DNA of 64,000 nt from Fodinibius sediminis (lineage in GTDB: Bacteria > Bacteroidota > Rhodothermia > Balneolales > Balneolaceae): positions 142,748 to 206,747 of the forward strand of contig NZ_FXTH01000009.1 of the NCBI RefSeq assembly GCF_900182555.1, given 5' to 3'. The notes beneath the pieces were generated by a model. That model made no database searches, was not told where the DNA came from, and was given only the letters and a program-made list of their open reading frames with translations. Each line of letters opens with the position of its first letter. Positions within the stretch are counted from its first letter, which is position 1. Shown here one piece after another: positions 8,618 to 18,577 of this stretch. The translations under genes and the position numbers were made by a program.

Positions 8618-9508
8618 CTACTGCCGGTATTCAGTTGGAGAAGAACCCACGTGCTCCTTGAACATCCGGCTAAAATGCTGGGGATAGCTGAATCCCAATT
8701 CATACGCAATTTGGCTGATCGATTTGTCCGGGTCAAAAATTCGTTCTTTGGCAATATCGATCAGTTTCAATTGAATGTGTTCCTGGGCTGACTTTCCTGT
8801 TTCTTTTTTGATCAAATCACCAAAATAGTTGGCAGACAAATGACACTCTTCTGCAAAATAAGCAACGGTGGGTAATCCTAAATCCCGGGGTTTATCTGAT
8901 AAAAAATAGTCATTCAACAGTTCTTCAAATTTTTCCAACACTCCCCTGTTAACACTGTCTCTTGTAATAAACTGGCGATCATAAAAACGTTCACAGTAAT
9001 TCAAAAACAGTTCGATATTAGACGCAATGAGTTTTTTGCTGTGCTTGTCGATGGATTGCTTCAATTCAAACGCTATCTTTGAAAAGCAATCCAGAACAAT
9101 CTGCTGTTCACGATCCGACAGATGCAGGGCCTCATTCGTATTGTAGCTGAAAAAACTATACTCATTTTGAATTCTTGCGATGGAAGTACCGTGTATTAAA
9201 TCCGGATGGAACACCAGCCCGTGCCCCATGGGCTGATACGGTTCTGTTTTATCTTCGACATCAATAACCTGACCGGGCGAAATAAAGACCAGGGTTCCTT
9301 CCTGATAATCGTAATAGTTACGGCCGTATTTCAAATTTCCACATGCTACATCTTTCAGCACAATGCAGTAAAGTCCAAAATACATTTTTTTGCCGGTACG
9401 CTTTTCCGCCTTGGAAAAATCAATCACACTGACCAAGGGGTGCAATGTATCATGATTATTAAAGTCATTGTATGTACGAACGGTATCAAACCTGTAGATC
9501 TGTGACAT
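8618..9508 (-). CDS. AraC-family transcriptional regulator
   Basis: DNA-binding regulator with an N-terminal cupin-like sensing domain and a C-terminal AraC double helix-turn-helix. The second helix region has ISQIAYELGFSYPQHFSRMFKE and the ending SSPTEYRQ, a standard AraC finish. I prefer the start at 9508 (MSQIYRFDTV); an upstream in-frame ATG at 9553 would add 15 residues with no family resemblance. It is divergent from the exported-enzyme cluster that begins at 9705, with about 200 bases between them, so it probably controls that cluster. The effector is unknown. Confidence 0.9.
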   Translation of the reverse strand: MSQIYRFDTVRTYNDFNNHDTLHPLVSVIDFSKAEKRTGKKMYFGLYCIVLKDVACGNLKYGRNYYDYQEGTLVFISPGQVIDVEDKTEPYQPMGHGLVFHPDLIHGTSIARIQNEYSFFSYNTNEALHLSDREQQIVLDCFSKIAFELKQSIDKHSKKLIASNIELFLNYCERFYDRQFITRDSVNRGVLEKFEELLNDYFLSDKPRDLGLPTVAYFAEECHLSANYFGDLIKKETGKSAQEHIQLKLIDIAKERIFDPDKSISQIAYELGFSYPQHFSRMFKEHVGSSPTEYRQ

Positions 9509-9704
9509 ATCTGCTGTTGTTTTAATACAAATGTAATTATTCCTGGATCGCAATAACAGTGGTCAGAGGAATGATCCGTAATATTGGTTAGCAATTCCGT
9601 AATCGGTATAACGAAGAGCCAAAAATAATACACTATCTTTCCTTTGTATCATCAAAGAGGAACGGTTTATTGAATTTATAACAAACATAAACGTTTAAGC
9701 TTTT

Positions 9705-10451
9705 ATGCAAAATGGGAACCCAAAGGTTCATATAATCATTTTCCTGGTTATCTCCCTATTCAGCATTTCGAACACAACAGATGCACAAAATAACACCGGT
9801 AACCATCAATCGCTTAGTGAAAAGCAACAAAGCATTGTCCTTATATCCGCATATACTGCCATAGGCGATCTTGAAAAGTTGGAACCTGCCCTGCGACGTG
9901 GCCTGGAGGCCGGTCTTACCATCAATGAGATCAAGGAAGTGCTGGTACATCTATATGCCTATTGTGGCTTTCCGCGCAGCATCAGGGGGCTTAACACATT
10001 TATGGGGGTATTGGATGAACGTAAAGCCAACGGCATCACCGATGAACTGGGCCCGGAAGCCTCTGCCATCATGGATCAAAGAAGCAAGTACGAACGGGGC
10101 GTGGAAACCCTTCATGAACTGACCGGCGAAGAATGGGGAAACCCGGAATCGGGTTACGGCGCTTTTGCCCCTGTCATCGACACTTTCCTTAAAGAGCATC
10201 TGTTTGCCGACATCTTTGAACGCGACCTATTGACGTATCGGCAGCGAGAACTGGTGACAATTGCTGCACTCAGCAGTATGGGAGGCGTTGAGCCCATGCT
10301 GGGAGGCCATATAAGAATTGCACTGAACATTGGTGTTACGGAATCCCGGCTTCAGCAACTCTTCTCCATCATGGAGGCTAATGTGGGTAAAGAAGAGGCC
10401 CATACAGGTCTCGAAGTTCTATCCCAGATTATGATTTCAAGAAACCAATAA
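9705..10451 (+). CDS. Exported carboxymuconolactone decarboxylase (CMD/AhpD-like) protein
   Basis: The protein has 248 residues with an N-terminal signal peptide (about 1-28, ending TDAQ). It contains two helical CMD repeats: the first holds the single Cys in AYCGFPRS, and the second has LVTIAALSSMGG. Members of this family with one Cys per repeat are usually not AhpD peroxidase partners (those have CxxC), so the exact reaction is unclear. It is the first gene of a plus-strand run of exported redox-type proteins and is divergent from an AraC regulator. Export of a CMD protein is uncommon outside such clusters. Confidence 0.82.
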   Translation: MQNGNPKVHIIIFLVISLFSISNTTDAQNNTGNHQSLSEKQQSIVLISAYTAIGDLEKLEPALRRGLEAGLTINEIKEVLVHLYAYCGFPRSIRGLNTFMGVLDERKANGITDELGPEASAIMDQRSKYERGVETLHELTGEEWGNPESGYGAFAPVIDTFLKEHLFADIFERDLLTYRQRELVTIAALSSMGGVEPMLGGHIRIALNIGVTESRLQQLFSIMEANVGKEEAHTGLEVLSQIMISRNQ

Positions 10452-10514
10452 GGAGACCGGGAAAAGAAATTCCATTCGCAAAACAGATTTTAATAAAAAA
10501 ACATGGAGATCATT

Positions 10515-11588
10515 ATGAAAAATATAAACCCTGAAAAAATCTATTGTAAAGAATTCAGCTATCGATTCAACGAATACAAGTTTATTCTTTCCCTTGTTAC
10601 TGCAGTACTGACTATTGGTATCCTGCCCCCTCCGGTATCCGCACAAGCGCAGGATACGGGTTCTTTTCCGGTCGGGAATCCCCTTGGCCTAACGTCTGAA
10701 GGTGAATTTAGACCCATCTCATCCAATATAAAAGTATATGGAGCTATCAATTCTGCAGAAAGTTGTATCTATGACCCGGACCGGGATCTTATTGTAGTGC
10801 CGAGTCGAGGGGCCCCACAGAGTCTTCGGACCAATGACGCCTGGGTTTCCCTCATCAATCACGACGGATCGGTCCACACCTCGAAATGGATTGGCATTCA
10901 GAATTCAGACCAGCGCAGCGATTTGTCCCCGCCCCTGGTATTCAATGATCCGCTGGGAAGCGAAATAGCAGACGGCGTTCTCTATTTTGCCGATCGCGAC
11001 GGCGGTACCGGCAGTGATGACCCAACAGTTGCCGTTATTCGCCGGTTTGATTTAAAAACGGGTGCGCCCCTGGAAGAAATTCGAATCGAAGATTCCCCCT
11101 GGATCAACGACCTTGCCGTTGCAAAGGATGGAACAATTTACACCACGCAAACCGGCGACCTGGGACAAAATCCCGATCCGCAATCCTGGCGGGTATGGGA
11201 AATCTCTCCGGAAGGGGATATTTCTGTATTTGTCGTAGGCAACCCAATTAATGTCCCAAACGGCATTGCAATAGATCAGGACGGAAATATTGTCGTAGTC
11301 AATTTTGGAAACAGAGAGGTATTGACCTTTACTCCCGGCGGAGAATTGGTGGAGACGGAGAAAGCTGTTCAGGCGGGAGGCGATGGAATAGAAATCATGC
11401 CTGATGGTACCAAATATATTAGCAGTGTGAGGCAGGGAGGTATTTCCCGAATCAGCCCCGGTGAGCCTGCCGAGCTGATTGCAGAGAACATCCCAAGCGC
11501 TGCTTCCATATGCTATGATTCGAAGGCCAATCAGCTTGTTGTTCCGATGACGTCCCAGAATACGCTTGGGTTTATTCCGCTCGACTAA
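10515..11588 (+). CDS. Exported SMP-30/gluconolactonase-like beta-propeller protein
   Basis: Secreted or periplasmic beta-propeller. The second ATG (10515) gives a signal peptide ending VSAQA. The body has repeated strand motifs such as WINDLAVAKDGTIYTTQ, VPNGIAIDQDGNIVVVNFG and GGDGIEIMPDGTKYIS, typical of SMP-30/NHL propellers that hydrolyse lactones or bind sugars. Asn and Asp in these loops are potential metal ligands. It follows the CMD gene by about 60 bases and precedes a sugar-dehydrogenase-like gene. A role in periplasmic sugar or aldehyde oxidation is plausible. The substrate is unknown. Confidence 0.8.
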   Translation: MKNINPEKIYCKEFSYRFNEYKFILSLVTAVLTIGILPPPVSAQAQDTGSFPVGNPLGLTSEGEFRPISSNIKVYGAINSAESCIYDPDRDLIVVPSRGAPQSLRTNDAWVSLINHDGSVHTSKWIGIQNSDQRSDLSPPLVFNDPLGSEIADGVLYFADRDGGTGSDDPTVAVIRRFDLKTGAPLEEIRIEDSPWINDLAVAKDGTIYTTQTGDLGQNPDPQSWRVWEISPEGDISVFVVGNPINVPNGIAIDQDGNIVVVNFGNREVLTFTPGGELVETEKAVQAGGDGIEIMPDGTKYISSVRQGGISRISPGEPAELIAENIPSAASICYDSKANQLVVPMTSQNTLGFIPLD

Positions 11589-11628
11589 CGGGTCTTCTCA
11601 AAACATCTATCTACCTAAACCGAACGAC

Positions 11629-13044
11629 ATGAATACTATGGATATCAAAAATAGCTCTTCGCCCCACACTGGTAACAATTTCTCGCGCTCCTTTACCAGG
11701 GCTTCCCGCCTGCTTCCCATTTTATCAGTTTTTGTAACACTGCTGATTGCCGGATGCAGCGAACCAGTGGTCGACAGTGATTCCGAAGAGAGTCCAAAGA
11801 TCGAGTGTGTGCCCGGCAACGGCGGTATTACCCTGCCGGAAGGGTTCTGTGCGAGCCTTGTGGTTGACAGCCTGGGCCCTGCGCGTCATATCGCGGTAGC
11901 ATCCAATGGAGACCTCTACGTAAAGACGCGCAGCGAAGAGGGCGGCATCGCTGCCTTGCGTGATACCACCGGCGATTTTCGGGCGGACGTCATTGAACGT
12001 TTCAGTGACAGGACCCCGGTGGGCAGTGGAATCTTGTGGGAGACAGGCATGGCAATTCATGATGGATACCTGTGGGCTTCGAATACGGGGTCCGTTTATC
12101 GCTGGCCGATGCCCGAAGACGGCAGGCTCGTCCCCGTAGGTGATCCGGAGATCGTCGTCACCGGTTTCCCGGAACAGCGATCGCACGACTCCAAGTCCAT
12201 TGCCTTTGATGACAGCGGTTATCTCTACGTAAATGTGGGCGCCCCGTCGAATGCCTGCCAGGAAGAGCCGCGAACCCCCGGTTCTCCGGGACAGGACCCA
12301 TGTCCTCAGCTGGAGCGGCAGGCTGGTATCTGGCGCTTTCCGGCCGATTCGCTGGGACAGATGCAGCAGGAAGGTACCCACTACGCTACAGGCATTCGAA
12401 ATGTCGTCGGCCTCGACTGGCACACCGAAACGGGTGTGCTCTACGCGATGCAGCACGGGCGCGACCAGCTCAATCAGCTCTGGCCGGACCTCTATACACA
12501 GGAAGAAAATGCCGAGCTGCCCGCAGAGGAATTACTGCGTCTTCCCGAAGGCGCCAATGCAGGCTGGCCCTACTGCTACTACGACGGCCAGCAGGCAAAG
12601 AAAGTTCTCTCTCCCGAATACGGCGGCGACGGACAGGAAGTCGGGCGCTGCGCGGAATACCTGGATCCGGTAGCGGCTTTCCCGGGTCACTGGGCCCCTA
12701 ACGCCCTCCTCTTTTACACCGGCGATCATTTCCCCGAACGATACCGTGGCGGCGTTTTCATTGCTTTCCACGGTTCCTGGAACCGTGCCCCACTGCCCCA
12801 ACAGGGCTACAAGGTCACTTTTACTCCGTTTGAAGATGGGGCGCCTGCAGGTGATTACGAGACGTTTGCGGACGGCTTCGCCGGTGCAGACTCCATTTCT
12901 GCCCCGAGCGAAGCAGCATACCGCCCGATGGGGCTGGCGCTGGGGCCCGACGGTGCACTTTATATCTCCGATTCCCAAAAGGGGCGCATCTGGCGCGTGG
13001 TATACACCGGTAAAAAAGATAAACAAGAGACGGTCGAGAGGTAG
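11629..13044 (+). CDS. PQQ-dependent sugar (glucose/sorbosone) dehydrogenase-like lipoprotein
   Basis: Beta-propeller of the glucose/sorbosone dehydrogenase family. It is anchored as a lipoprotein (lipobox LLIAGC near residue 43 from 11629). The family block HGSWNR is present, with NAGWPYCYYDG and many Asp/Asn loops. An in-frame ATG at 11566 lies inside the preceding gene and is rejected; 11629 or 11638 is the likely start. The coding sequence is clearly more GC-rich than its neighbours, with runs of GGC/GCC/CGC codons, which suggests it entered the cluster by transfer. It probably oxidises a sugar or sorbosone-like aldehyde in the periplasm. The cofactor is inferred from the family. Confidence 0.82.
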   Translation: MNTMDIKNSSSPHTGNNFSRSFTRASRLLPILSVFVTLLIAGCSEPVVDSDSEESPKIECVPGNGGITLPEGFCASLVVDSLGPARHIAVASNGDLYVKTRSEEGGIAALRDTTGDFRADVIERFSDRTPVGSGILWETGMAIHDGYLWASNTGSVYRWPMPEDGRLVPVGDPEIVVTGFPEQRSHDSKSIAFDDSGYLYVNVGAPSNACQEEPRTPGSPGQDPCPQLERQAGIWRFPADSLGQMQQEGTHYATGIRNVVGLDWHTETGVLYAMQHGRDQLNQLWPDLYTQEENAELPAEELLRLPEGANAGWPYCYYDGQQAKKVLSPEYGGDGQEVGRCAEYLDPVAAFPGHWAPNALLFYTGDHFPERYRGGVFIAFHGSWNRAPLPQQGYKVTFTPFEDGAPAGDYETFADGFAGADSISAPSEAAYRPMGLALGPDGALYISDSQKGRIWRVVYTGKKDKQETVER

Positions 13045-13103
13045 GGCTTCCAGGATCTATCCGCCACAGTCAACTTTTATAATTTGTGGACAAGCTTAAC
13101 ATC

Positions 13104-13730
13104 ATGAAACAGAAAAATTCCTTCACGCTGCTGCTGGCAGCATTTATCGGCTTGATCTCCTGTTCATCTAATGCACAAGAACAGGATGTAGCCCTGCCCG
13201 AGGTTGATCAAGAGAAGATGCTAATCGTATACCTGTCCCGTACAGGAAATACCCGGGCAATAGCAGAAATCATCCACCAAAAAGTGGGAGGCAACATGAT
13301 CGAACTCAAGCTGAGAAAGCCCTATCCCGAAAATTACGATGCTATTGTAGCACAAGTGGACCGGGAAAATGAAAAGGGATACCTCCCTCCTCTTGAAACT
13401 GATATTGATAATATCCAAGCGTACAATACAATATTAATCGGGTTTCCCACCTGGGATATGCAGCTGCCGCCACCGATGAAAAGTTTCTTGAGCAAATATG
13501 ACCTGAGCGGTAAAACGGTAATTCCCTTCAATACCAATGGAGGGTACGGCCTGGGAAGCAGCATCCAACAGATAAACAGCCTATGTCCTGATTCCAACGT
13601 TTTGGAAGCCTTTTCCCTCAAAGGGGGATTGGAAAAAGAGGGCATACACCTGGCGATTAAGGGAGAACGAAGAAAAGAAGCCAAGGCCGAAGTCGTCAGT
13701 TGGTTGCGGGAAATTGGGATTCATCAGTAA
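13104..13730 (+). CDS. Flavodoxin-like lipoprotein
   Basis: Flavodoxin fold carrying an export signal. The start at 13104 (MKQKNSFTLLLAAF) gives a lipoprotein signal with lipobox LISC; the ATG at 13086 adds six residues. The FMN phosphate loop SRTGNTRAIA follows at about 50 and the second loop is FPTWDMQLPPP. Flavodoxins normally act in the cytoplasm, so a lipid-anchored copy implies electron transfer in the periplasm. Its neighbours are exported CMD, propeller and NTF2-like proteins. The partner and reductant are not evident. Confidence 0.85.
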   Translation: MKQKNSFTLLLAAFIGLISCSSNAQEQDVALPEVDQEKMLIVYLSRTGNTRAIAEIIHQKVGGNMIELKLRKPYPENYDAIVAQVDRENEKGYLPPLETDIDNIQAYNTILIGFPTWDMQLPPPMKSFLSKYDLSGKTVIPFNTNGGYGLGSSIQQINSLCPDSNVLEAFSLKGGLEKEGIHLAIKGERRKEAKAEVVSWLREIGIHQ

Positions 13731-13998
13731 TAAAACAGTAATCCCTATATCACATTTAACAACAGAATTCTGTAGAAAAGGTGGGCCATCGCCCTAAAGA
13801 TAACCTAAGGTCTCCAAGAGGGACTTTAGGCATCCTGGCCGTGAACGTAATCCAAGAGTTCCTCTCCCGATAGTTTTCGGGACAAGCTTTGGAGAAGGAG
13901 GACAGGGGGATTGACCAACTTTATACGTATAGTTCTTTCTTTATAAACCGGTAAAAGCGTTGAAATAACAATTATATAACCCATAAATAATCGTCAAT
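13731..13998. other. Intergenic region with repeat-like palindrome
   Basis: No gene. At 13865-13882 lies TCCCGATAGTTTTCGGGA, a hairpin with 6-bp arms, followed by CAAGCTTTGGAGAAGGAGGAC. This combination resembles short interspersed palindromic elements of Bacteroidota genomes. A related patch is at 1487-1540. Confidence 0.4.
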
Positions 13999-14466
13999 AT
14001 GAAAACACTTATTACAGCAATAAAGCCAGTACTGGTCGGACTGTTTTTAATTACAATGAGCATGCCATCCCTTGCACAACATTCTGAGGTGGAGCAGGAA
14101 ATTAGAAATCTATCCAAACAGAAATGGCAGTGGATGGCAGACAAAAATGTGGATAAACTCGCCACCCTTTTTCATGACAAGTCAAAATTTGTCCATATGA
14201 GCGGAACCTGGAACAAAGACCGGGAGCTCGAAATCATTAATAGCGGGAGCATTTGGTACAAGAATGCAGATGTTCATGAGGTTGCCGTGGAAATTGTTGG
14301 CAACACGGCCATTCTTTGGAACCGCATTACGCTGGTGGCTGTGGTCCGGGGCAATGAGGTGTCGAATGAGTTTACGGTTACCGAGGTCTATAAACAAGAA
14401 GAGAACGATTGGAAGTTATTAGACTTGACCTTTAGCAGTGTGCGAGACACCCATAGCATTGAATGA
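13999..14466 (+). CDS. Exported NTF2-like (DUF4440/SnoaL-type) protein, copy 1
   Basis: The 155-residue protein has a signal peptide (about 1-27, cleaved near SLAQ) and one NTF2-like alpha+beta barrel. Visible blocks are QWMADKNVDKLATLFHDKSKFVHMSG, NTAILWNRITL and FTVTEVYKQEENDWKLLDLTFS. NTF2-like proteins in such clusters may bind small ligands or act as isomerases; no catalytic set is obvious. A second copy at 15929 is clearly homologous along its whole length, and the two flank an aldo/keto reductase and its decayed relative, so a local duplication is likely. Confidence 0.8.
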   Translation: MKTLITAIKPVLVGLFLITMSMPSLAQHSEVEQEIRNLSKQKWQWMADKNVDKLATLFHDKSKFVHMSGTWNKDRELEIINSGSIWYKNADVHEVAVEIVGNTAILWNRITLVAVVRGNEVSNEFTVTEVYKQEENDWKLLDLTFSSVRDTHSIE

Positions 14467-14486
14467 TCACAGACAGAACCCTTTAA

Positions 14487-15497
<1,011 letters not shown>

Positions 15498-15550
15498 AAG
15501 GGCTTTTTAACATTAATGTCAATTAATGTTCAACTCCATAAGTCGTTAGT

Positions 15551-15889
15551 ATGAATAAGGAATAAAGCTCAACCAGCTCAGATAACTGTGGAAGCAGTAC
15601 CACAAGTCGACGTGATTTTCTGAGAAAAACGGCAGGTGCGGGAGCCTGCGTCGCCTTTGCATCCCTGGCATGGGGAATGTCAAAAGCTCAGTCGAAAAAA
15701 AGTCAGAGGGGGATTGTTGTTATTCCGAAAACAATCCGGAAGGAACGAATGAAGGAAAATATTGACGTCTTCGATTTTGTACCCTCAGACCAAGATATGA
15801 CCTCTATTCGGTCGCTTGATACCGGGGAGAGCCAGTTTTTCAGCCACCGTGATCCAGAGATTATCAAGTGGTTTTCCGAGAGGACATAA
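15551..15889 (+). pseudogene. Decayed Tat-exported aldo/keto reductase: nonsense codon plus internal deletion
   Basis: The frame starting at the ATG 15551 reads MNKE, then a TAA at 15563, then continues open through a twin-arginine signal (SRRDFLRKTAGAGA at about 15605-15646). It runs directly into the last 60 residues of an aldo/keto reductase (RGIVVIPKTIRKERMKEN, then FFSHRDPEIIKWFSE) and stops at 15889. About 200 residues of the barrel are missing. The gene has thus lost its middle by deletion and its start by a stop codon. The C-terminal block belongs to the 2,5-diketo-gluconate reductase branch, different from the intact reductase upstream. Confidence 0.8.
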
Positions 15890-15928
15890 TAACTAAACAA
15901 TTCAATTAATAATAAATCAACAAAAATT

Positions 15929-16453
15929 ATGAAGCAGGCGAATGTTATGAGCAATGGCAAACTTGCAGACACAGGAATAAAAGTATCAGTTCTGGTCCTG
16001 TGTTTTTTTATAACGGATATACACTGGTCCTTTGCACAACAAAATGAGGCAAGTACTTCGGCGGAAAGGAACACGGATGCAGAGCAGGAAATCATTAATC
16101 TCTCCGAAGAGAAGTGGCAGTGGATGGCAGATAAAAACGTGGATGCCCTGGAGAATCTATTTCACGAAAAAGCTGAGTTTGTCCATATGGGCGGATCCTG
16201 GGGTAAAGAACAAGAACTCAATATCATCGAAAGTGGAGGCATTTGGTACAAAAACGCAGACATCCATGAGGTATTGGTTAACATTATTGACAATACAGCC
16301 ATTCTCTTAAACCGGATTAGCCTGTTGGCTGAGGTGGGCGGCAATGAGGTTACCAATCCCTTCGAGGTTACTGAAGTGTATGTGAAGCAGAACGATGAGT
16401 GGAAGTTGGCCTCTTTGTCGTTTACAAGGCTGATGAATTCGGAAGGTCATTGA
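15929..16453 (+). CDS. Exported NTF2-like (DUF4440/SnoaL-type) protein, copy 2
   Basis: Homologue of the gene at 13999, with 174 residues and a signal peptide ending near FAQQ. It shares blocks such as KWQWMADKNVDALENLFHEK, FVHMGGSWG, GIWYKNADIHEV and NPFEVTEVYVKQNDEWKLASL. The spacing after the signal is longer by about 12 residues. It stands downstream of the decayed aldo/keto reductase, mirroring the order of copy 1 beside the intact reductase. Function unknown; ligand-binding or isomerase roles are possible for the fold. Confidence 0.8.
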   Translation: MKQANVMSNGKLADTGIKVSVLVLCFFITDIHWSFAQQNEASTSAERNTDAEQEIINLSEEKWQWMADKNVDALENLFHEKAEFVHMGGSWGKEQELNIIESGGIWYKNADIHEVLVNIIDNTAILLNRISLLAEVGGNEVTNPFEVTEVYVKQNDEWKLASLSFTRLMNSEGH

Positions 16454-16513
16454 TTCACAAAAACCCTTCTTCTTAGGTACCTTAACTAATCCGTCATCCC
16501 AAATTCATCCACT

Positions 16514-16996
16514 ATGAAAACCATGCAAACATCGAGCTTAACTTTAGTAATAGCCTTGCTGCTGTTGCCTGTTCTCCAGGCGAGGGCCCAACAGGAACAA
16601 AAATGGGCTGAGGAAGACACCATTTTTCCCAGGGGTGAAAAGATTGAAAACGATCATTTTAATGGGGCTGCATGGGTGAGCTTCTTGATCCGTGGCGACA
16701 GCACCAATCAAACATCGGTCGGGAACGTTACTTTTGAGCCGGGGGCTCGAACGAATTGGCACTCCCATCCGGCCGGCCAGATTATATTGGCTACAGGAGG
16801 TGTCGGCTATTATCAGGAGAAAGGAAGCCCCAGGAGAGTCCTGCGTAAAGGCGATGCGGTAAAATGTCCGCCCAATGTACCGCACTGGCATGGGGCAAGT
16901 CCTGATCAAGCATTTGTCCAAATAGCCATCACGGGCCGGGAACATGGTCCTACCGAATGGCTCCGTCCCGTAAGCGAGGAAGAGTATCATAGATGA
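16514..16996 (+). CDS. Exported cupin-domain protein
   Basis: The 160-residue protein has a signal peptide (ending ARAQ) and a single cupin barrel. The metal-binding motif is visible as NWHSHPAGQ (His, His, Gln) with the later His in PNVPHWHG. Such small cupins next to CMD-family and aldo/keto reductase genes are frequent in Bacteroidota. Here the cupin too is exported, so the cluster works mostly outside the cytoplasm. It is the last gene of the plus-strand run; a gene desert of about 1 kb follows. Confidence 0.85.
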   Translation: MKTMQTSSLTLVIALLLLPVLQARAQQEQKWAEEDTIFPRGEKIENDHFNGAAWVSFLIRGDSTNQTSVGNVTFEPGARTNWHSHPAGQIILATGGVGYYQEKGSPRRVLRKGDAVKCPPNVPHWHGASPDQAFVQIAITGREHGPTEWLRPVSEEEYHR

Positions 16997-17238
16997 ATTT
17001 AAAACCAATGAAAACCTTTCCCGGAAATATTTTAAGAACCATGCTTAGCACTGTATCTGCCTCCCGTTTATCTCATAAAGGTTTTCCATGCCTCCCTCCT
17101 GTTATAGTAAACTATCCAGCCGGGGCTTAGCATTGGTATTACAGTCATGGAGGCTCCGTTATCGAGTGGATAACTCTAAAATAACAATATTTTGTTGTTA
17201 GCGAATCATTAGGAACTCAGGTTCCGTCATCTGTTACA

Positions 17239-17764
17239 TCATAGCCGCCTTCCCGGGATATTTAGCCCTGCCAGTTTCCTGTATACCTCATCCCGTACAG
17301 ATTTGCTTTCAATGCCAATTGTCAGCATGCTCCGGGATTGATCGATGTCGACCGATTAGACCCATAGTTTGACGGAGATCTCTCTGGATACCTCTTTTTC
17401 CACTAAAGAAGAATAATAAAGGCATACCGGCTTTTTCATAAGATATGGAAGGCGATTGATTTGACAGCGCTGTCGCGATAAGGTCCGAGTTAGAGAATAT
17501 CCCTGTCTTTTACCTGTTGCTGCGCCGGGTTGGTAAGACAGATACTCAGCTGGTTGGACTTATAAATAAGCAGTCCGCCGAATCGGGGTCTTTGACGGGC
17601 CCGGTCGGACAAGCTATCAGCCTGGACAGAAACCCTTTTGGCTTTTGCATAAGATCCGCTTGATAGAAGCGCTGAAGCTATTGAAGCCGGGGGTATTAAA
17701 TCAGAACTGCTCCATCCCGGGCAGCTGCTAATACCAGCAGGCCTGTACTGTTAACAATTCTCAT
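17239..17764 (-). pseudogene. Decayed gene for a small exported protein, several frameshifts
   Basis: No intact frame exists in the 1-kb gap between the cupin and peroxiredoxin genes, but the minus strand reads in pieces like one gene. It opens with ATG at 17764 and a signal-like start (MRIVNSTGLLVLAAA), then a stop. Another frame gives RFGGLLIYKSNQLSICLTNP, and a third ends DQSRSMLTIGIESKSVRDEV with LAGLNIPG and a stop at 17239. The order and composition suit a secreted protein broken by several indels. The family is not identified. The rest of 16997-18046 shows nothing recognisable. Confidence 0.45.
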
Positions 17765-18046
17765 TGTACCCATTTTCTTCTATTAGTTGACCTATAAAGC
17801 AGCCGGGAGGAAAACAGTGACATTCCGTTTATCTCTATTTCGTATTACACGGCAGTTAGCGGTAATACGTAGTCCGGCCGATCAATGGATTCTCAGCGGC
17901 TAACCATCCAATGGTTACAGTCTCCATATTCACTACGGTTACTCTTGAAAAATGGCACTCACAACGGGCTGTTCCTCTTTAGGCAGAGGGATCAACAGGT
18001 CGCCTATTAAGCTGCTCTTGTCCTTAAAAAGGGGCTCTACTCTCTG

Positions 18047-18517
18047 TTACGACAAGGTCCCAAGTACCTGCTGCACCGCCTTGAAGTCAGGCAGATCCCC
18101 GGAATCCTCAAGCACTTCCCTGTGCCGGATGATGCCATCCTCGCCGATGACAAAGACGGCCCGCCTTGCCACTCCCTTCATGCCGAAATAATCCTCATAG
18201 AGCACATTATAGGAACGGGCTACTTCTTTATTAAAATCACTCAGCAGGGTAAAATTGAGGTTCTCGGCTTTTTTAAAAGCGTTGAGTGCAAAAAAACTGT
18301 CGACACTGACAGCCAGAACCCGGGCATTCATTGCATGGTACAATTTCATATTGTCACGTGTAAAGCACAGTTCTTCGGTACATACGCTTGAAAACGCCAG
18401 CGGGAAAAACAGCAGCACCACTTTTTGCTTTTCCTTGAAATCGGCAAGTGAAATCTTGTTGCCTTCCGTATTAAGCAGCGTAAAATCAGGAGCGGAATCG
18501 TTAACTTCTGGAATCAT
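18047..18517 (-). CDS. Peroxiredoxin (AhpC/TSA, AhpE/Bcp-like)
   Basis: Thiol peroxidase that reduces hydrogen peroxide or organic hydroperoxides in the cytoplasm. The peroxidatic Cys46 lies in PLAFSSVCTEELC with the usual Pro and Ser/Thr. A second Cys at 51 sits five residues on and could be the resolving residue, as in some Bcp types. The length of 156 is typical. It is the last of a minus-strand run (nuoI, unknown, membrane protein, peroxiredoxin) but has about 60 bases of spacing before it, so it may have its own promoter. Confidence 0.92.
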   Translation of the reverse strand: MIPEVNDSAPDFTLLNTEGNKISLADFKEKQKVVLLFFPLAFSSVCTEELCFTRDNMKLYHAMNARVLAVSVDSFFALNAFKKAENLNFTLLSDFNKEVARSYNVLYEDYFGMKGVARRAVFVIGEDGIIRHREVLEDSGDLPDFKAVQQVLGTLS

Positions 18518-18577
18518 GACAATCCGGGTTATATAAATTAGGCGTTCAGCTGATGTTATTACCGTTTCTGAGCGGCA

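Noticed and set aside
13865..13910. Hairpin and GGAGGACAG patch as an insertion-sequence end
   Set aside because: No transposase, no matching second end and no target duplication; kept only as a possible short dispersed repeat.
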